The position numbers and the translations under genes were made by a program. From Legionella sheltonii (GTDB lineage Bacteria > Pseudomonadota > Gammaproteobacteria > Legionellales > Legionellaceae), in NCBI RefSeq assembly GCF_026191355.1, contig NZ_JAPHOQ010000003.1, positions 186,001-250,000 on the forward strand: a stretch of 64,000 nt of DNA. The letters are read 5' to 3'. A model generated the notes under the pieces. That model made no database searches, was not told where the DNA came from, and saw nothing but the letters and a program-made list of their open reading frames with translations. The number at the start of each line of letters is the position of its first letter. Position 1 is the stretch's first letter. Of this stretch, positions 18,363 to 26,945 are shown piece after piece.

Positions 18363-19289
18363 ATGAAGTCTTTAGGAGCTTTGATACAGAGTTGGCTTGT
18401 GAACCAAAATAATTACAATCCTGATGAACCATTAAGCAATACAATCGATTGGGTTCGTGCGATACCTTTTATTATGGTTAACCTGAGCTGTTTACTGATT
18501 TTTTATGTGCATTTTAGTTGGATTGCCTTGAGTGTCGCAGTGACTCTGTATTTTTTTCGTTTGTTTACCATTGGTGCTTTTTATCATCGATATTTCTCAC
18601 ATAAAGCGTTCAAAACCAATCGCTTTTGGCAATTCATTTTTGCAGCTCTTGCAGGAACGTCAGCCCAACGCGGTCCTCTTTGGTGGGCAGCGCATCACAG
18701 GCAGCACCACATGGTGTCTGATACCCCTGAGGATGCACACTCCCCAGTACACCACGGGTTTTGGTGGAGTCATGTAGGTTGGTTTCTTACCAAAAAACAT
18801 TACCACTACAATCCAGAGCGAGTTAGAGATTTGGAGCAATATCCAGAACTCGTTTTTCTTGAACGCTATGACATTTTAATGCCTGTATTATTGTTTCTTG
18901 CTCTTTTCATCACAGGTTGGATACTCCAGATGTATAAACCACAATGGAACACGGGTATCGGTGAAATGTTGGTTTGGGGTTTTAGCGTTTCCTTGGTCGC
19001 AGTATTTAATACAACCGTAATCATTAATTCCCTGTGTCATGTATATGGTACAAGACGTTATGAAACGTCGGATAACAGCAAAAACAACCTGTTTTTTGCT
19101 CTCATTACGCTTGGTGAAGGTTGGCATAATAACCACCATCATTACCCTGCATCAGCGCGTCAGGGCTTTCGATGGTGGGAGATTGATATCACTTATTACC
19201 TAATCAAACTTTTAGAACTCATGGGTATCGTCTGGGATGTTAAACCGCTGCCCAAATCTCTATTAGAGCAGAATTTAGCTAAAAAGTAG
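18363..19289 (+). CDS. Fatty-acid desaturase (delta-9 acyl-CoA/acyl-lipid desaturase family)
   Basis: 308 residues from the ATG at 18363 (AGGGA about 8 bases upstream; a TTG one codon earlier is less likely). Three histidine boxes bind the di-iron centre: HRYFSH near 78, HRQHH near 116 and HNNHH near 259. Four or five membrane segments lie between them. W.W..WW-type aromatic stretches follow the stearoyl-CoA desaturase pattern. It introduces a cis double bond in acyl chains with O2, so it fits beside the oxidase and upstream of the lipid-modifying operon, where unsaturated chains are the substrate of cyclopropane synthase. Confidence 0.92.
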   Translation: MKSLGALIQSWLVNQNNYNPDEPLSNTIDWVRAIPFIMVNLSCLLIFYVHFSWIALSVAVTLYFFRLFTIGAFYHRYFSHKAFKTNRFWQFIFAALAGTSAQRGPLWWAAHHRQHHMVSDTPEDAHSPVHHGFWWSHVGWFLTKKHYHYNPERVRDLEQYPELVFLERYDILMPVLLFLALFITGWILQMYKPQWNTGIGEMLVWGFSVSLVAVFNTTVIINSLCHVYGTRRYETSDNSKNNLFFALITLGEGWHNNHHHYPASARQGFRWWEIDITYYLIKLLELMGIVWDVKPLPKSLLEQNLAKK

Positions 19290-19309
19290 TTATCCATAGG
19301 GGAATGACA

Positions 19310-19720
19310 ATGAAACTTACAGGACTCTTTTTCTTAACAATGGTATGTATCTTTGTGTTGGATATGATTTGGTTGGGTATCATTGCGAAATCGGTTTATG
19401 CCCAAAACATCGGTATCTTGTTACGAAAGTCGGGTACAGGAATGGCTCCTATTTGGTGGGCAGCGGCAGTCGTTTATGTGTGCATCGCATTAGGGATCGT
19501 TTATTTCGTCTTGCCCGGCGCACAAGGCAATTACATGCTGGCACTCGCTGGTGGAGTAATCCTAGGATTTGTAACCTATGGGATCTATGATTTCACCAAC
19601 TACTCAATCCTTGCGAACTGGCCTTTGAAAATCACATTAATCGATTTTATTTGGGGCATGGTCTTATGTGGACTGAGTAGTTTATTTGCTGTCTTCATTC
19701 AGAACCGCTTTTTTTCTTAA
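19310..19720 (+). CDS. DUF2177 family membrane protein
   Basis: 136 residues from the ATG at 19310; AGGGGA lies 6 bases before it and directly abuts the earlier ATG at 19304. Four membrane segments. LDMIWLGIIAKSVYAQNIG at the N-terminus and GFVTYGIYDFTNYSIL in the third segment match DUF2177. No function is known. It follows the desaturase by 20 bases and its 3' end overlaps by 26 bases the convergent DUF1295 gene. DUF2177 genes are often found with DUF1295, DUF1365 and Cfa genes, which suggests a shared lipid-modification job. Confidence 0.85.
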   Translation: MKLTGLFFLTMVCIFVLDMIWLGIIAKSVYAQNIGILLRKSGTGMAPIWWAAAVVYVCIALGIVYFVLPGAQGNYMLALAGGVILGFVTYGIYDFTNYSILANWPLKITLIDFIWGMVLCGLSSLFAVFIQNRFFS

Positions 19721-20468
19721 ACCAAGGAAAAAACATTGAAGTTTGCTTTTGGTACTCAAGATATTTTTGTCCCCGTGATTTTATGGAGCCTCTTTCGGTC
19801 ATGGGGCCAGTCATATGTGTAAAAATAACATAAAGCATCAAAGGGGAAAGTAAGCTTAGGTATCCATTGTTGGACTGTACCGCAAATAAAGCGAATCCCA
19901 TCCAGCTTAACCAATCAAAAAAATAATTAGGATGACGTGAATAATTCCATAAACCTTGGTTACACACTTCCCCTTTATGCCGTATTTTAAAACGTTGCAA
20001 TTGTAAATCGGCTATAGTCTCTCCCATTATCCCCACTGTAACCATGCAAAATGCAAGGATATCTATCATGGTAATGTGAGTCAGTCCTGCTTGGCTAATC
20101 AGTAAAAACACACTTGAAATGATTAGGATGAGCAGTCCCTGGAGTTGAAAGTTAAGAAAAAAACCAACAGAGGGGCTAATTTTCCAATTGGCACTGAGTT
20201 CTATATAGCGCTTATCTAAATGTCCTTTTCTTATTCGTGTGTACCATAGATAAAATGCAAGGCGTAAAGCCCATAAAATGAGAAGAAAGCCAATAATCAC
20301 AGTACGAAAACTTAATGGGGTTAAGCCTAAATAGATTAAACCTGAAACCATTAATCCTAATGACCATGAGACATCAACAACAGAAGGATTCTTTAGAATA
20401 CGATACAAACCCCAAATAAAACTCATTTGTAAAAAAAGATAAATCACTACAATGCCGAGAGAATACAT
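19695..20468 (-). CDS. DUF1295 / steroid-5-alpha-reductase-like membrane protein
   Basis: 257 residues, six or seven membrane segments. DVSWSLG near 32 and the C-terminal signature GLWNYSRHPNYFFDWLSWMG followed by GPMTERG are those of DUF1295, related to steroid 5-alpha-reductases and isoprenylcysteine methyltransferases. It likely binds a nucleotide cofactor and reduces or modifies a lipid in the inner membrane. Last gene of the leftward lipid operon; its start overlaps the preceding stop by one base (TAATG). Confidence 0.88.
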   Translation of the reverse strand: MYSLGIVVIYLFLQMSFIWGLYRILKNPSVVDVSWSLGLMVSGLIYLGLTPLSFRTVIIGFLLILWALRLAFYLWYTRIRKGHLDKRYIELSANWKISPSVGFFLNFQLQGLLILIISSVFLLISQAGLTHITMIDILAFCMVTVGIMGETIADLQLQRFKIRHKGEVCNQGLWNYSRHPNYFFDWLSWMGFALFAVQSNNGYLSLLSPLMLYVIFTHMTGPMTERGSIKSRGQKYLEYQKQTSMFFPWFKKKSGSE

Positions 20469-21004
20469 TAATTATCATCCTTTATCTTATGATAACAGTA
20501 GACGCAAAATGGCAATACAATTGCCCAAACCGCCCCGATGAAAAGGCAAGTCGTATTGCTGCCATAAGGAAAAAAAGCAGCCCCTAAGCTGGCACCAATG
20601 CGAAATGCCGCTGCAAAACCTACGCATGACAAAAAGCCGAGCAAGAATAGGTGATCAAATAGGTTACTTAATGTGGCATATAAAACAACCGTAAAACTTA
20701 TCCATATGGTTATCATCCAAGGAGAAGTAAAATAGGGGGAAAAAGGGTTTGCTGAATAAATGACTAGTCCTTTATAAACCAGGGCACTATCAATTAGAGT
20801 ACTTATAGAGATGACTATTGCTAATAAAAGCCATAGCCCTTCTAGCGTTCTTCCCGTTTGATGTTGCCAGTACAACTGCAACATAACACAAACAACCACA
20901 ATAAGAGCGCTTATCCATGCATATCCTCGAGCAGCGAGCGTGATGCAAGCGAACCAAGCAACATAATAAGCAGTCGTGTGAATGAGGTAATGTAATGTAT
21001 TCAT
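20468..21004 (-). CDS. DUF2878 family membrane protein
   Basis: 178 residues from the ATG at 21004, which overlaps the cyclopropane-synthase stop (ATGA); a longer frame to 21088 runs into that gene and is unlikely. Five or six hydrophobic segments. The charged/aromatic stretch LYWQHQTGRTLEGLWLLL and later GAAFRIGASLGAAFFPYG fit DUF2878. Function unknown. It is tightly coupled on both sides in the operon, so a role in fatty-acid or phospholipid modification is inferred. Confidence 0.8.
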   Translation of the reverse strand: MNTLHYLIHTTAYYVAWFACITLAARGYAWISALIVVVCVMLQLYWQHQTGRTLEGLWLLLAIVISISTLIDSALVYKGLVIYSANPFSPYFTSPWMITIWISFTVVLYATLSNLFDHLFLLGFLSCVGFAAAFRIGASLGAAFFPYGSNTTCLFIGAVWAIVLPFCVYCYHKIKDDN

Positions 21005-22218
21005 CGTCTTTTTCGCCACAAGGCATGAATATCGCTGATGTAATTGGTCTGAAAACCAGCAGCACAATAACAAAAATAGAACTCCCAAGTACGAATAAAA
21101 GATTCAGTAAATCCTTGTGCTAAAATCTCCTTTTTATTGGTTAACAGGTTTTTATGCCAGTCATTCAAGGTAGAGACATAATGGTGGCCTATGTCTTCAA
21201 ATGAAAGCAATTGCAGTGTTGTTTTGTTGGCAATTGATTTACTTATGGAATGCACAGAGGGCAGGCAACCCCCGGGGAAAATGTATTTCTTAATAAAATC
21301 AACCTCATTTTTTGCAGCTTCATAGGCTTGATCGTTAATAACAATGGCCTGTAAGAAAAATAAACCTCCAGGTTTTAGCAGCTGATGGCATTGCTGAAAA
21401 AATGTATCAAAATATTTATGCCCAACGGCCTCAATCATCTCGATTGAAACGACTTTATCATATTGTCCGGAAAGTTTTCTGTAGTCTTCTTTTAATAATT
21501 TAATCTGATGATTTAAGCCCAATTGATTTATTTTTTCATTGACATAGAGGTATTGCTTTTCTGAAATTGTCGTCGTCGTGACCTTACATCCATATTCTTT
21601 AGCGGCAAAACATGCAAATCCGCCCCATCCGCTACCTATTTCCAAAATATGGTCACTGGGTTTTAGTTGCAATGCGTTACAAATGGCTCGAATTTTATTC
21701 TGAGATGCTTCCTCCAAACTTATATTCGATGGCTTATAAAGAGCGCATGAGTACATCATCGATGGGTCGAGAATTAATTTAAAAAAATCATTTCCTAAGT
21801 CGTAATGAGCCAGAATATTCTCCTTAGCGCGACGAATCGAGTTAATTTTTAATTTATAGTTTATTGTTCTCATGAAACTAAAAAAACGGGCGATGGGACT
21901 CTCAATCTGATTGAAGATGGCGTCATTTTTAATAATGATCGCAATTAATTTTTGTAGGTCATCTGTATCCCAATCACCATCAATGTAACTTGATCCAGCA
22001 CCAACAGAGCCTTCCATGAGAATTGATTTATAGGCTTTGGGGTGGTTTATGGTGATGTTGGCAATTGAATCATTTTTCTCTTTTTCATTACCAAATGCAT
22101 AGCTACCATTCACGTCATGGACTTTGATGGATCCGTGGGTGATGCCATTTAATAACTTGAAAAAGATTTTTTGGGAAAGTCTTGTCCGCTGAGTAGATAA
22201 ATGATTATTTTGGTCCAT
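21001..22218 (-). CDS. cfa: Cyclopropane-fatty-acyl-phospholipid synthase family methyltransferase
   Basis: 405 residues from the ATG at 22218 (GGA 7 bases upstream); the longer frame to 22263 would overlap the previous gene by 59 bases. The SAM site is LEIGSGWGGFACFAA near 193-207. Cfa signatures are YDLGNDFFKLILDPSMMYSC near 150 and VSIEMIEAVGHKYFDTFF near 265. It transfers a methylene from SAM to a cis double bond of membrane lipids. This cfa copy sits in the DUF1365-DUF1295 type operon, and some operons of this type make other lipid changes (such as furan fatty acids), so the product may not be a plain cyclopropane. Confidence 0.92.
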   Translation of the reverse strand: MDQNNHLSTQRTRLSQKIFFKLLNGITHGSIKVHDVNGSYAFGNEKEKNDSIANITINHPKAYKSILMEGSVGAGSSYIDGDWDTDDLQKLIAIIIKNDAIFNQIESPIARFFSFMRTINYKLKINSIRRAKENILAHYDLGNDFFKLILDPSMMYSCALYKPSNISLEEASQNKIRAICNALQLKPSDHILEIGSGWGGFACFAAKEYGCKVTTTTISEKQYLYVNEKINQLGLNHQIKLLKEDYRKLSGQYDKVVSIEMIEAVGHKYFDTFFQQCHQLLKPGGLFFLQAIVINDQAYEAAKNEVDFIKKYIFPGGCLPSVHSISKSIANKTTLQLLSFEDIGHHYVSTLNDWHKNLLTNKKEILAQGFTESFIRTWEFYFCYCAAGFQTNYISDIHALWRKRR

Positions 22219-22975
22219 TCGATGTCCTTTTTTTGGAACTTGGGTGTGCATGAAATGGAACACCCTTAATCCATAATTTTAATGCTTGCCAATAAATCGC
22301 TGCTGAAACTTTGTAAGTGATTAAAGGATAATGCCAAAATACTTTTTTAATGGAGCAATTATCTTGGGCCTTTAAAATTAATGTTGCATCAAAATCTTTC
22401 TTTCCTTCAATATGATTTTCCATATGAACCACAATTTTTTCTTTATTTAGTTTCAAATTGAGATGATAGGAATAATTCATGGACATAAAGGGGGAGACAT
22501 GCAGTTCTTTTTGAAATTGATACGAATAAATTTCATTTTTAGGTTTGGCTGAATACTTCAATACATAATTATGCCGTTCTCCCCAAGGGGTATTGGTAAC
22601 CTCCAAAATTAAATAATCCAAATTTTGATTTGTCTCATCAAAAATAAAATAAATACTGATAGGGTTAAAGCAATATCCTAAACAACTCAGTTGGGATAAT
22701 AAATAGATTTTTCCTTTTGGGTAAGTTCCATACCGATTCATCACCAATTGACGAGCGTATTCATCAAGTGGGATAGTCGATTTATTAAGATAATTTTTGC
22801 GTTTAAATGAAAACCAATTAAACTTCTCTATGGAAACCTGTTTGATGTCTTTGAAGGTATTATTTATCTGCGCTAAATCAAAGTAGAACATAAATAACTT
22901 ATATGAAAACTGATGCTTTTTTGGAACAAAGCGGCGATGTCGTACATGTCCTGTAAAAATGAGATGGCCCATCAT
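22205..22975 (-). CDS. DUF1365 family protein
   Basis: 256 residues. TGHVRHRRFVPKKHQFSYKL at the N-terminus, then FNPISIYFIFD near 95 and NTPWGERHNYVL near 130, are DUF1365 hallmarks. The protein is soluble, mostly beta. It always accompanies the FAD amine-oxidase-like and cyclopropane-synthase genes in bacteria. Its ATGATG start follows the oxidase stop directly (TAGATG), and its 3' end overlaps the cfa start by 14 bases. Role unknown; a lipid-binding or accessory part in acyl-chain modification is inferred. Confidence 0.9.
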   Translation of the reverse strand: MMGHLIFTGHVRHRRFVPKKHQFSYKLFMFYFDLAQINNTFKDIKQVSIEKFNWFSFKRKNYLNKSTIPLDEYARQLVMNRYGTYPKGKIYLLSQLSCLGYCFNPISIYFIFDETNQNLDYLILEVTNTPWGERHNYVLKYSAKPKNEIYSYQFQKELHVSPFMSMNYSYHLNLKLNKEKIVVHMENHIEGKKDFDATLILKAQDNCSIKKVFWHYPLITYKVSAAIYWQALKLWIKGVPFHAHPSSKKRTSNGPK

Positions 22976-23853
22976 CTAGGCTCCTAGCAGCTTACAGGTA
23001 TTGATCGCACTATTGACACCATCCTCATGAAAGCCATAGCCCCAATAACTTCCAACATAGTATGTATTCTTCATCCCATTAATTAAATTAATTTGCTTTT
23101 GAGCTTTTAAAGCAGACACAGTCAAACAGGGATGCGCATAGTTGAATGATTGGATTATTTGATTTTCCGCAATTTCATTCGAAAGATTAACTGATACAAA
23201 AAAATCATGGTTGGAATGAATGGATTGCAATCGATTCATGTAATAAGTAAGTGTAGGCGCTGCGCTTTGGTTATCGAGGTAATTCCAACTTGCCCAAGCC
23301 CTTTTATTTTTTGGCATTACATTTTTGTCTTTATGAAGAACTACTTCATTTTCAGTATATTTTATTGCCGATAAAATATTGATTTCTTCAGGAGTAGGTT
23401 CCTCGAGCATGGTTAACGCCTGATCACTATGAGTAGCACATACGACTGCATCAAAGACGTGCTCTTCTGAGTTCACAATTAGCTTAATCTTATTCGCTTC
23501 TCGTATTATTCGCTCTACTTTGGAGTTTAAGTACACTTGATCTTTTAGCCGCTCAAGCATCGGTGTAATGTAGTTTTTTGAGCCGTGTTTAATTACATAC
23601 CACATAGGTCGGTTAAACAAATCAAGAAGTCCGTGATTGTTATAAAATTGTAAGATAAAGAAAGCGGAACAATTTAGGGTATCTTCTTTATTTTTAGACC
23701 AAATAGCAGCCATCATTGGAATTAGATAACATTCTTTAAATTGCTCCGAGTATTTGTTTTCCATAATGAAGTCATTGATGGTTATTTCCAGATCATTGGT
23801 TCGAAGCAAGAATTTTTTTGCATCAGCATTAAATAAAATGATGTCTTTGATTA

Positions 23854-24863
23854 GGGCGTGTCCTCAATTTAAAGCTATTAATTGAACAGATTTGTCGATT
23901 TGTAAATTCTTTTTGTTCATCATTACACCAATTTCTCATTTCAATTTAAGCCAAATTATCGAACATGCTAAAAAAAGCATCGATTTGAAGTTTCGTGCCA
24001 ATTTTTCAAAGCGCGTAGCAATACTTCGAAAGTGTTTCAATCGAGCAAAAAGATTCTCCACCAAATGGCGTAATTTATACAAAGATGAATCAAACTCTGG
24101 GTTAGGTTTTTTACTGTTTGTTTTCCGAGGAATAACAGGGTTCATTCCCGCACTTCTGGCCTCTTCTCGAATATCCTCCGAGTCATAACCTTTATCGCCT
24201 ATGAAATGATCTGCTGAGCCCACTTTTTCTATTATTTTACATGCAACTTGGGAGTCGTGGACTTGACCCCCAGTGATTTCAAAATCGATCGGATTTCCAT
24301 GCGCATCGGCTGCAATATGAATCTTTGTAGTAGCTCCACCTCTAGACTTACCAATGGCTCGCTCTTCTCCAAGCCGAGATCCACTCGCATGCTGGTGAGC
24401 GCGGACGTAACTTCCATCGGTGAATACCCATTCCGTATCAATTTCGCCTCGTACATCAAAAAAAAATCTGCCCATAATCCTTTTGCAGCCCACCGATTGA
24501 AGCGATTATAAGCTGTTTTCCATGGACATAATTCTTTCGGAATATCGCGCCATGGCGCTCCTGTGCGTAGTTTCCATAAAATGGCCTCCATAACACTACG
24601 ATCATTATTCCATTTATGGCAGCCGTGAAATCGCATTGTCTTTTCAAGTTGTATCCATATCTCATCAGTGAGTATTTGTCTTGGCATATGTGCCCCTAAT
24701 TTTTTGCAAAATAGTCGCACATCAGGAGTAAAAGTCTACAGGATTTTAATTGTTTTTTTGATTTAAATTAAGACAAAATAAATGGTTGGTGGAATGATGA
24801 ACAAAAAGAATTTACAAATCGATAAATCTGTTCAATTAATGGCTTTAAATTGAGGACACGCCC
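23854..24863 (-). mobile_element. IS5-family element (IS427/IS1031-like) with long inverted repeats
   Basis: About 1010 bp. Ends read GGGCGTGTCC / GGACACGCCC, flanked by a 2-bp TA duplication (23852-23853 and 24864-24865). The inverted repeats stay similar for about 75 bp from each end, far beyond the usual 15-20 bp. It sits inside the amine-oxidase gene. Both ends are intact and the transposase frame pair looks complete, so it may still be active. Confidence 0.92.
23936..24687 (-). CDS. IS5-family transposase, two frames joined by programmed frameshift
   Basis: Frame 1 starts at the ATG at 24687 (AGGGG 6 bases upstream) and has the DUF4096-like N-terminal domain (LTDEIWIQLEK, WRTGAPWRDIP-type). 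It passes into frame 2 (to 23936) at a run of nine T on the coding strand near 24465, a typical IS427-group slip site. Frame 2 holds the DDE core: FTDGSYVRAHQHASG (first Asp), HFIGDKGYDSE (second Asp) and LVENLFARLKHFR (Glu). The fused protein cuts and joins the element ends. Confidence 0.88.
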
Positions 24864-25163
24864 TAGGTGATAAAAGTCTAATTTAAATAGGTTTCGACGA
24901 TCTGAAAAAAGAGTATTTAAATTATGACCGCTGTACTCAAGTCCCCTATGATCGGCGCGATAACTAAAACTCATTTCACTGGTTTGAGTTGCTACATTTA
25001 ACTCTTCAAGTAATTTACAAAAGTTGGGGTATGTTTTTTTGTTAAAAACGATAAATCCTGTATCAATCGAGTATACAGTTTCTTGAGTGATATAGGCGCG
25101 GTTTTTTGGACGAAAAAAGGTAATTTTTAAGAGCTATTCTTCTAAGTAACAGAGGAGAATAGA

Positions 25164-25457
25164 ATGAGCAAAAAAAGAAACTATTACACGGCATCAAAAA
25201 AATCAAAGATAGCAGTTGCGGCAATTGAAGGAAAATTGACTCAGGCTCAACTGACCAGCGAATACGGTGTGCATCCTACCCAAATTAAAGCATGGAAGCA
25301 AACAGCATTGCAGGCTATTTCAGATGCTTTTTCCAATTCTCATGATAAGGATAAAAAAGAGCAAGCCGAGCTTGTTGGTGCTTTGTATGAGGAAATTGGT
25401 CGACTTCAAGCCCAATTATCATGGTTAAAAAAAAAGACTGCCACTGAGCTTGGATGA
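25164..25457 (+). CDS. IS3-family transposase OrfA
   Basis: 97 residues. The N-terminal helix-turn-helix of the HTH_Tnp_1 type (TASKKSKIAVAAIEGKLTQA, then SEYGVHPTQIKAWK) is followed by a leucine-zipper-like region (EEIGRLQAQLSWLKKK). It binds the element ends and regulates transposition. GAGGAG-type ribosome site lies 9 bases upstream. The run of nine A at 25427-25435 is the likely -1 frameshift site: the shifted frame reads WLKKKRLPLSLDEKR into OrfB, the usual junction of IS3 OrfAB. Confidence 0.9.
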   Translation: MSKKRNYYTASKKSKIAVAAIEGKLTQAQLTSEYGVHPTQIKAWKQTALQAISDAFSNSHDKDKKEQAELVGALYEEIGRLQAQLSWLKKKTATELG

Positions 25458-26295
25458 AAAGCGTAAGCTGATTGATAGCAACGCTGAAATATCAATCCGA
25501 GAACAATGCATGCTACTCGGATTGAGTATTTCCAGTTATTATTACAAAGCGTCTCCTATATCAGCAGAGGACGAGCGGCTCATGGCGCTGTTAGACGAGC
25601 ATTATCTCCAGTATCCATGTGAAGGTAAAGTGAAGCGCGCACAATGGTTGTCCCTTGAAGTTGGCTATCCTGTTGGTAAACGACGCATCAAGAGACTCAT
25701 GGAGGCTATGGGATTAGAAACCGTCTACCCAAAGCCAAATACAAGCGTTCCCAATAAAGAGCACACCGTGTACCCCTATCTATTACGTGACATCGATATC
25801 ACTAAGCCTAATCAGGTCTGGGCTGCTGATATTACCTACGTGCGTATGAAGGGAGGCCATGTTTACTTGGTTGCCATCATGGACTGGTATAGTCGGTATG
25901 TGCTTCAATGGGCGGTGTCCCCAACATTAGAAGCAGAATTTTGTGTAGAGGCGCTAAAAAACGCGTTATTACAGGGGCGGTGTGATATTTTTAATACCGA
26001 TCAGGGTGCTCAGTTCACGTCTAATGATTGGATCAATACCTTGAAGGCCCACAAAATCTCTATCAGTATGGATGGGCGCGGCCGATACCTCGATAATATT
26101 TTCATAGAACGTTTATGGCGCAGTGTTAAGCAAGAAAAACTCTATCGGTATGATTTCGAAACAATCGAAGAGATAGAGCTGGAATTAGCTGAGTATTTTG
26201 AATATTATAACAACCGAAGACTCCATCAGTCTTTTGGATATTTAACACCAGCTCAAGTGTATTTCGGACACCCTAGTACGGTTTCTAAAACATAG
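25450..26295 (+). CDS. IS3-family transposase OrfB (DDE integrase core)
   Basis: 281 residues if read from the TTG at 25450, but normally made as OrfAB by frameshift. The HTH_21 region (YPCEGKVKRAQWL, then GKRRIKRLMEAMGL) leads into the rve catalytic core: VWAADITYVRM (first Asp), DIFNTDQGAQFTS (second Asp) and NIFIERLWRSVKQEKLY (Glu, seven-residue spaced Lys). The C-terminal FEYYNNRRLHQSFGYLTPAQVY is standard for the family. It appears intact. Confidence 0.92.
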   Translation: MDEKRKLIDSNAEISIREQCMLLGLSISSYYYKASPISAEDERLMALLDEHYLQYPCEGKVKRAQWLSLEVGYPVGKRRIKRLMEAMGLETVYPKPNTSVPNKEHTVYPYLLRDIDITKPNQVWAADITYVRMKGGHVYLVAIMDWYSRYVLQWAVSPTLEAEFCVEALKNALLQGRCDIFNTDQGAQFTSNDWINTLKAHKISISMDGRGRYLDNIFIERLWRSVKQEKLYRYDFETIEEIELELAEYFEYYNNRRLHQSFGYLTPAQVYFGHPSTVSKT

Positions 26296-26306
26296 TTCGG
26301 TGTGTC

Positions 26307-26384
26307 ATGGCTTACCCACAGGGTCCACAGGCCTATCCGAGACGATGAAGGCTCTACTGGCCTATGGACTTGTGGATAAGCCAT
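26307..26384. repeat. Imperfect 26-bp inverted repeat with DnaA-box-like arms
   Basis: The left arm 26307-26332 (ATGGCTTACCCACAGGGTCC...) and right arm 26359-26384 (...GGACTTGTGGATAAGCCAT) pair over about 22 of 26 bases around a 26-base loop. The right arm contains a perfect DnaA box, TGTGGATAA at 26371-26379, and the left a one-mismatch version. It lies between orfB and the right end of the IS3-family element. Confidence 0.6.
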
Positions 26385-26945
26385 TCTGTGAGAGCAGGAG
26401 TTAATAAACCAATTCGGAATAGCTCTTATTTTTCCTGAATTTTGTTCCAGATTACCAGACCTAGATTAGAGTTTCGACAGATAGAGTATGTGTATGACCA
26501 CCAAGATAATCGTTGGCTTCAAATAAGGAAACATCATGGTTTTTGCTTAAAAGATAGGAACTCGTTAAACCAGAAATTCCTGAGCCAATTACTGCAATCC
26601 TTTTTTTCAAAAAAAATTCCTTTTTCATCAGGTTGTTTGGTAATTTATGTGAATGAAGAAACTTTGGCAAGGGTATTTTTCTCATGGAGTTATCGGTAGG
26701 TAAATATGCCCCTATAATTATTTGTGCAGCAAAGCGAAATCAATTGCAGAATGCCGTGCTTATGGAATATTGTAACTCTTATGGGGAAAACTATTTCTCT
26801 GCATGCAATCATGCTCAATAAGATTATTGAAATAGATTAAAAAATAAAAGTGCATTCACAATAGTGAACGATTAGTTAGAGTGGATTTACAATTAAAATA
26901 ATTAATATCTGCGGACGACCGCGATAATCAGATAAGGACTTATAC

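Larger units (their letters stand above)
25092..26463 (+). mobile_element. IS3-family element inserted in the amine-oxidase gene
   Basis: About 1372 bp. The target duplication is GAT (25089-25091 and 26464-26466). Imperfect terminal repeats begin (A)TAGG and share AAGAGCTATTC about 40 bases in. Excision on paper restores the host frame exactly, which fixes the boundaries to within a base. It holds orfA and orfB and, unusually, about 170 bp after orfB with an imperfect 26-bp palindrome. Confidence 0.9.
22976..26610 (-). pseudogene. FAD-dependent amine-oxidase-like protein split by two insertion sequences
   Basis: Three pieces of one gene. The 5' piece is 26464-26610 (or from 26685): TTG at 26610 with AAGGAA upstream, then the dinucleotide fold RIAVIGSGISGLTSSYLLS and GGHTHT. 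The middle piece is 24864-25091, with DTGFIVFNKKTYPNF and the GLEYSG...FSDRRNLF stretch. The 3' piece is 22976-23851, with ADAKKF and the C-terminal VGSYWGYGFHEDGVNSA FAD signature. Removing the IS3-family element plus one GAT repeat joins ...VETLI to TQETVYS in frame. Removing the IS5-family element plus one TA joins ...FYHL to IKDII in frame. The intact enzyme belongs to the NAD/FAD family that partners DUF1365 and Cfa. Downstream operon genes may now depend on IS-borne promoters. Confidence 0.92.

Noticed and set aside
25100..25130. IS3-family left end at TGGACG (25107)
   Set aside because: Placing the end at 25092 gives a GAT duplication and restores the host reading frame exactly, which the inner position does not.
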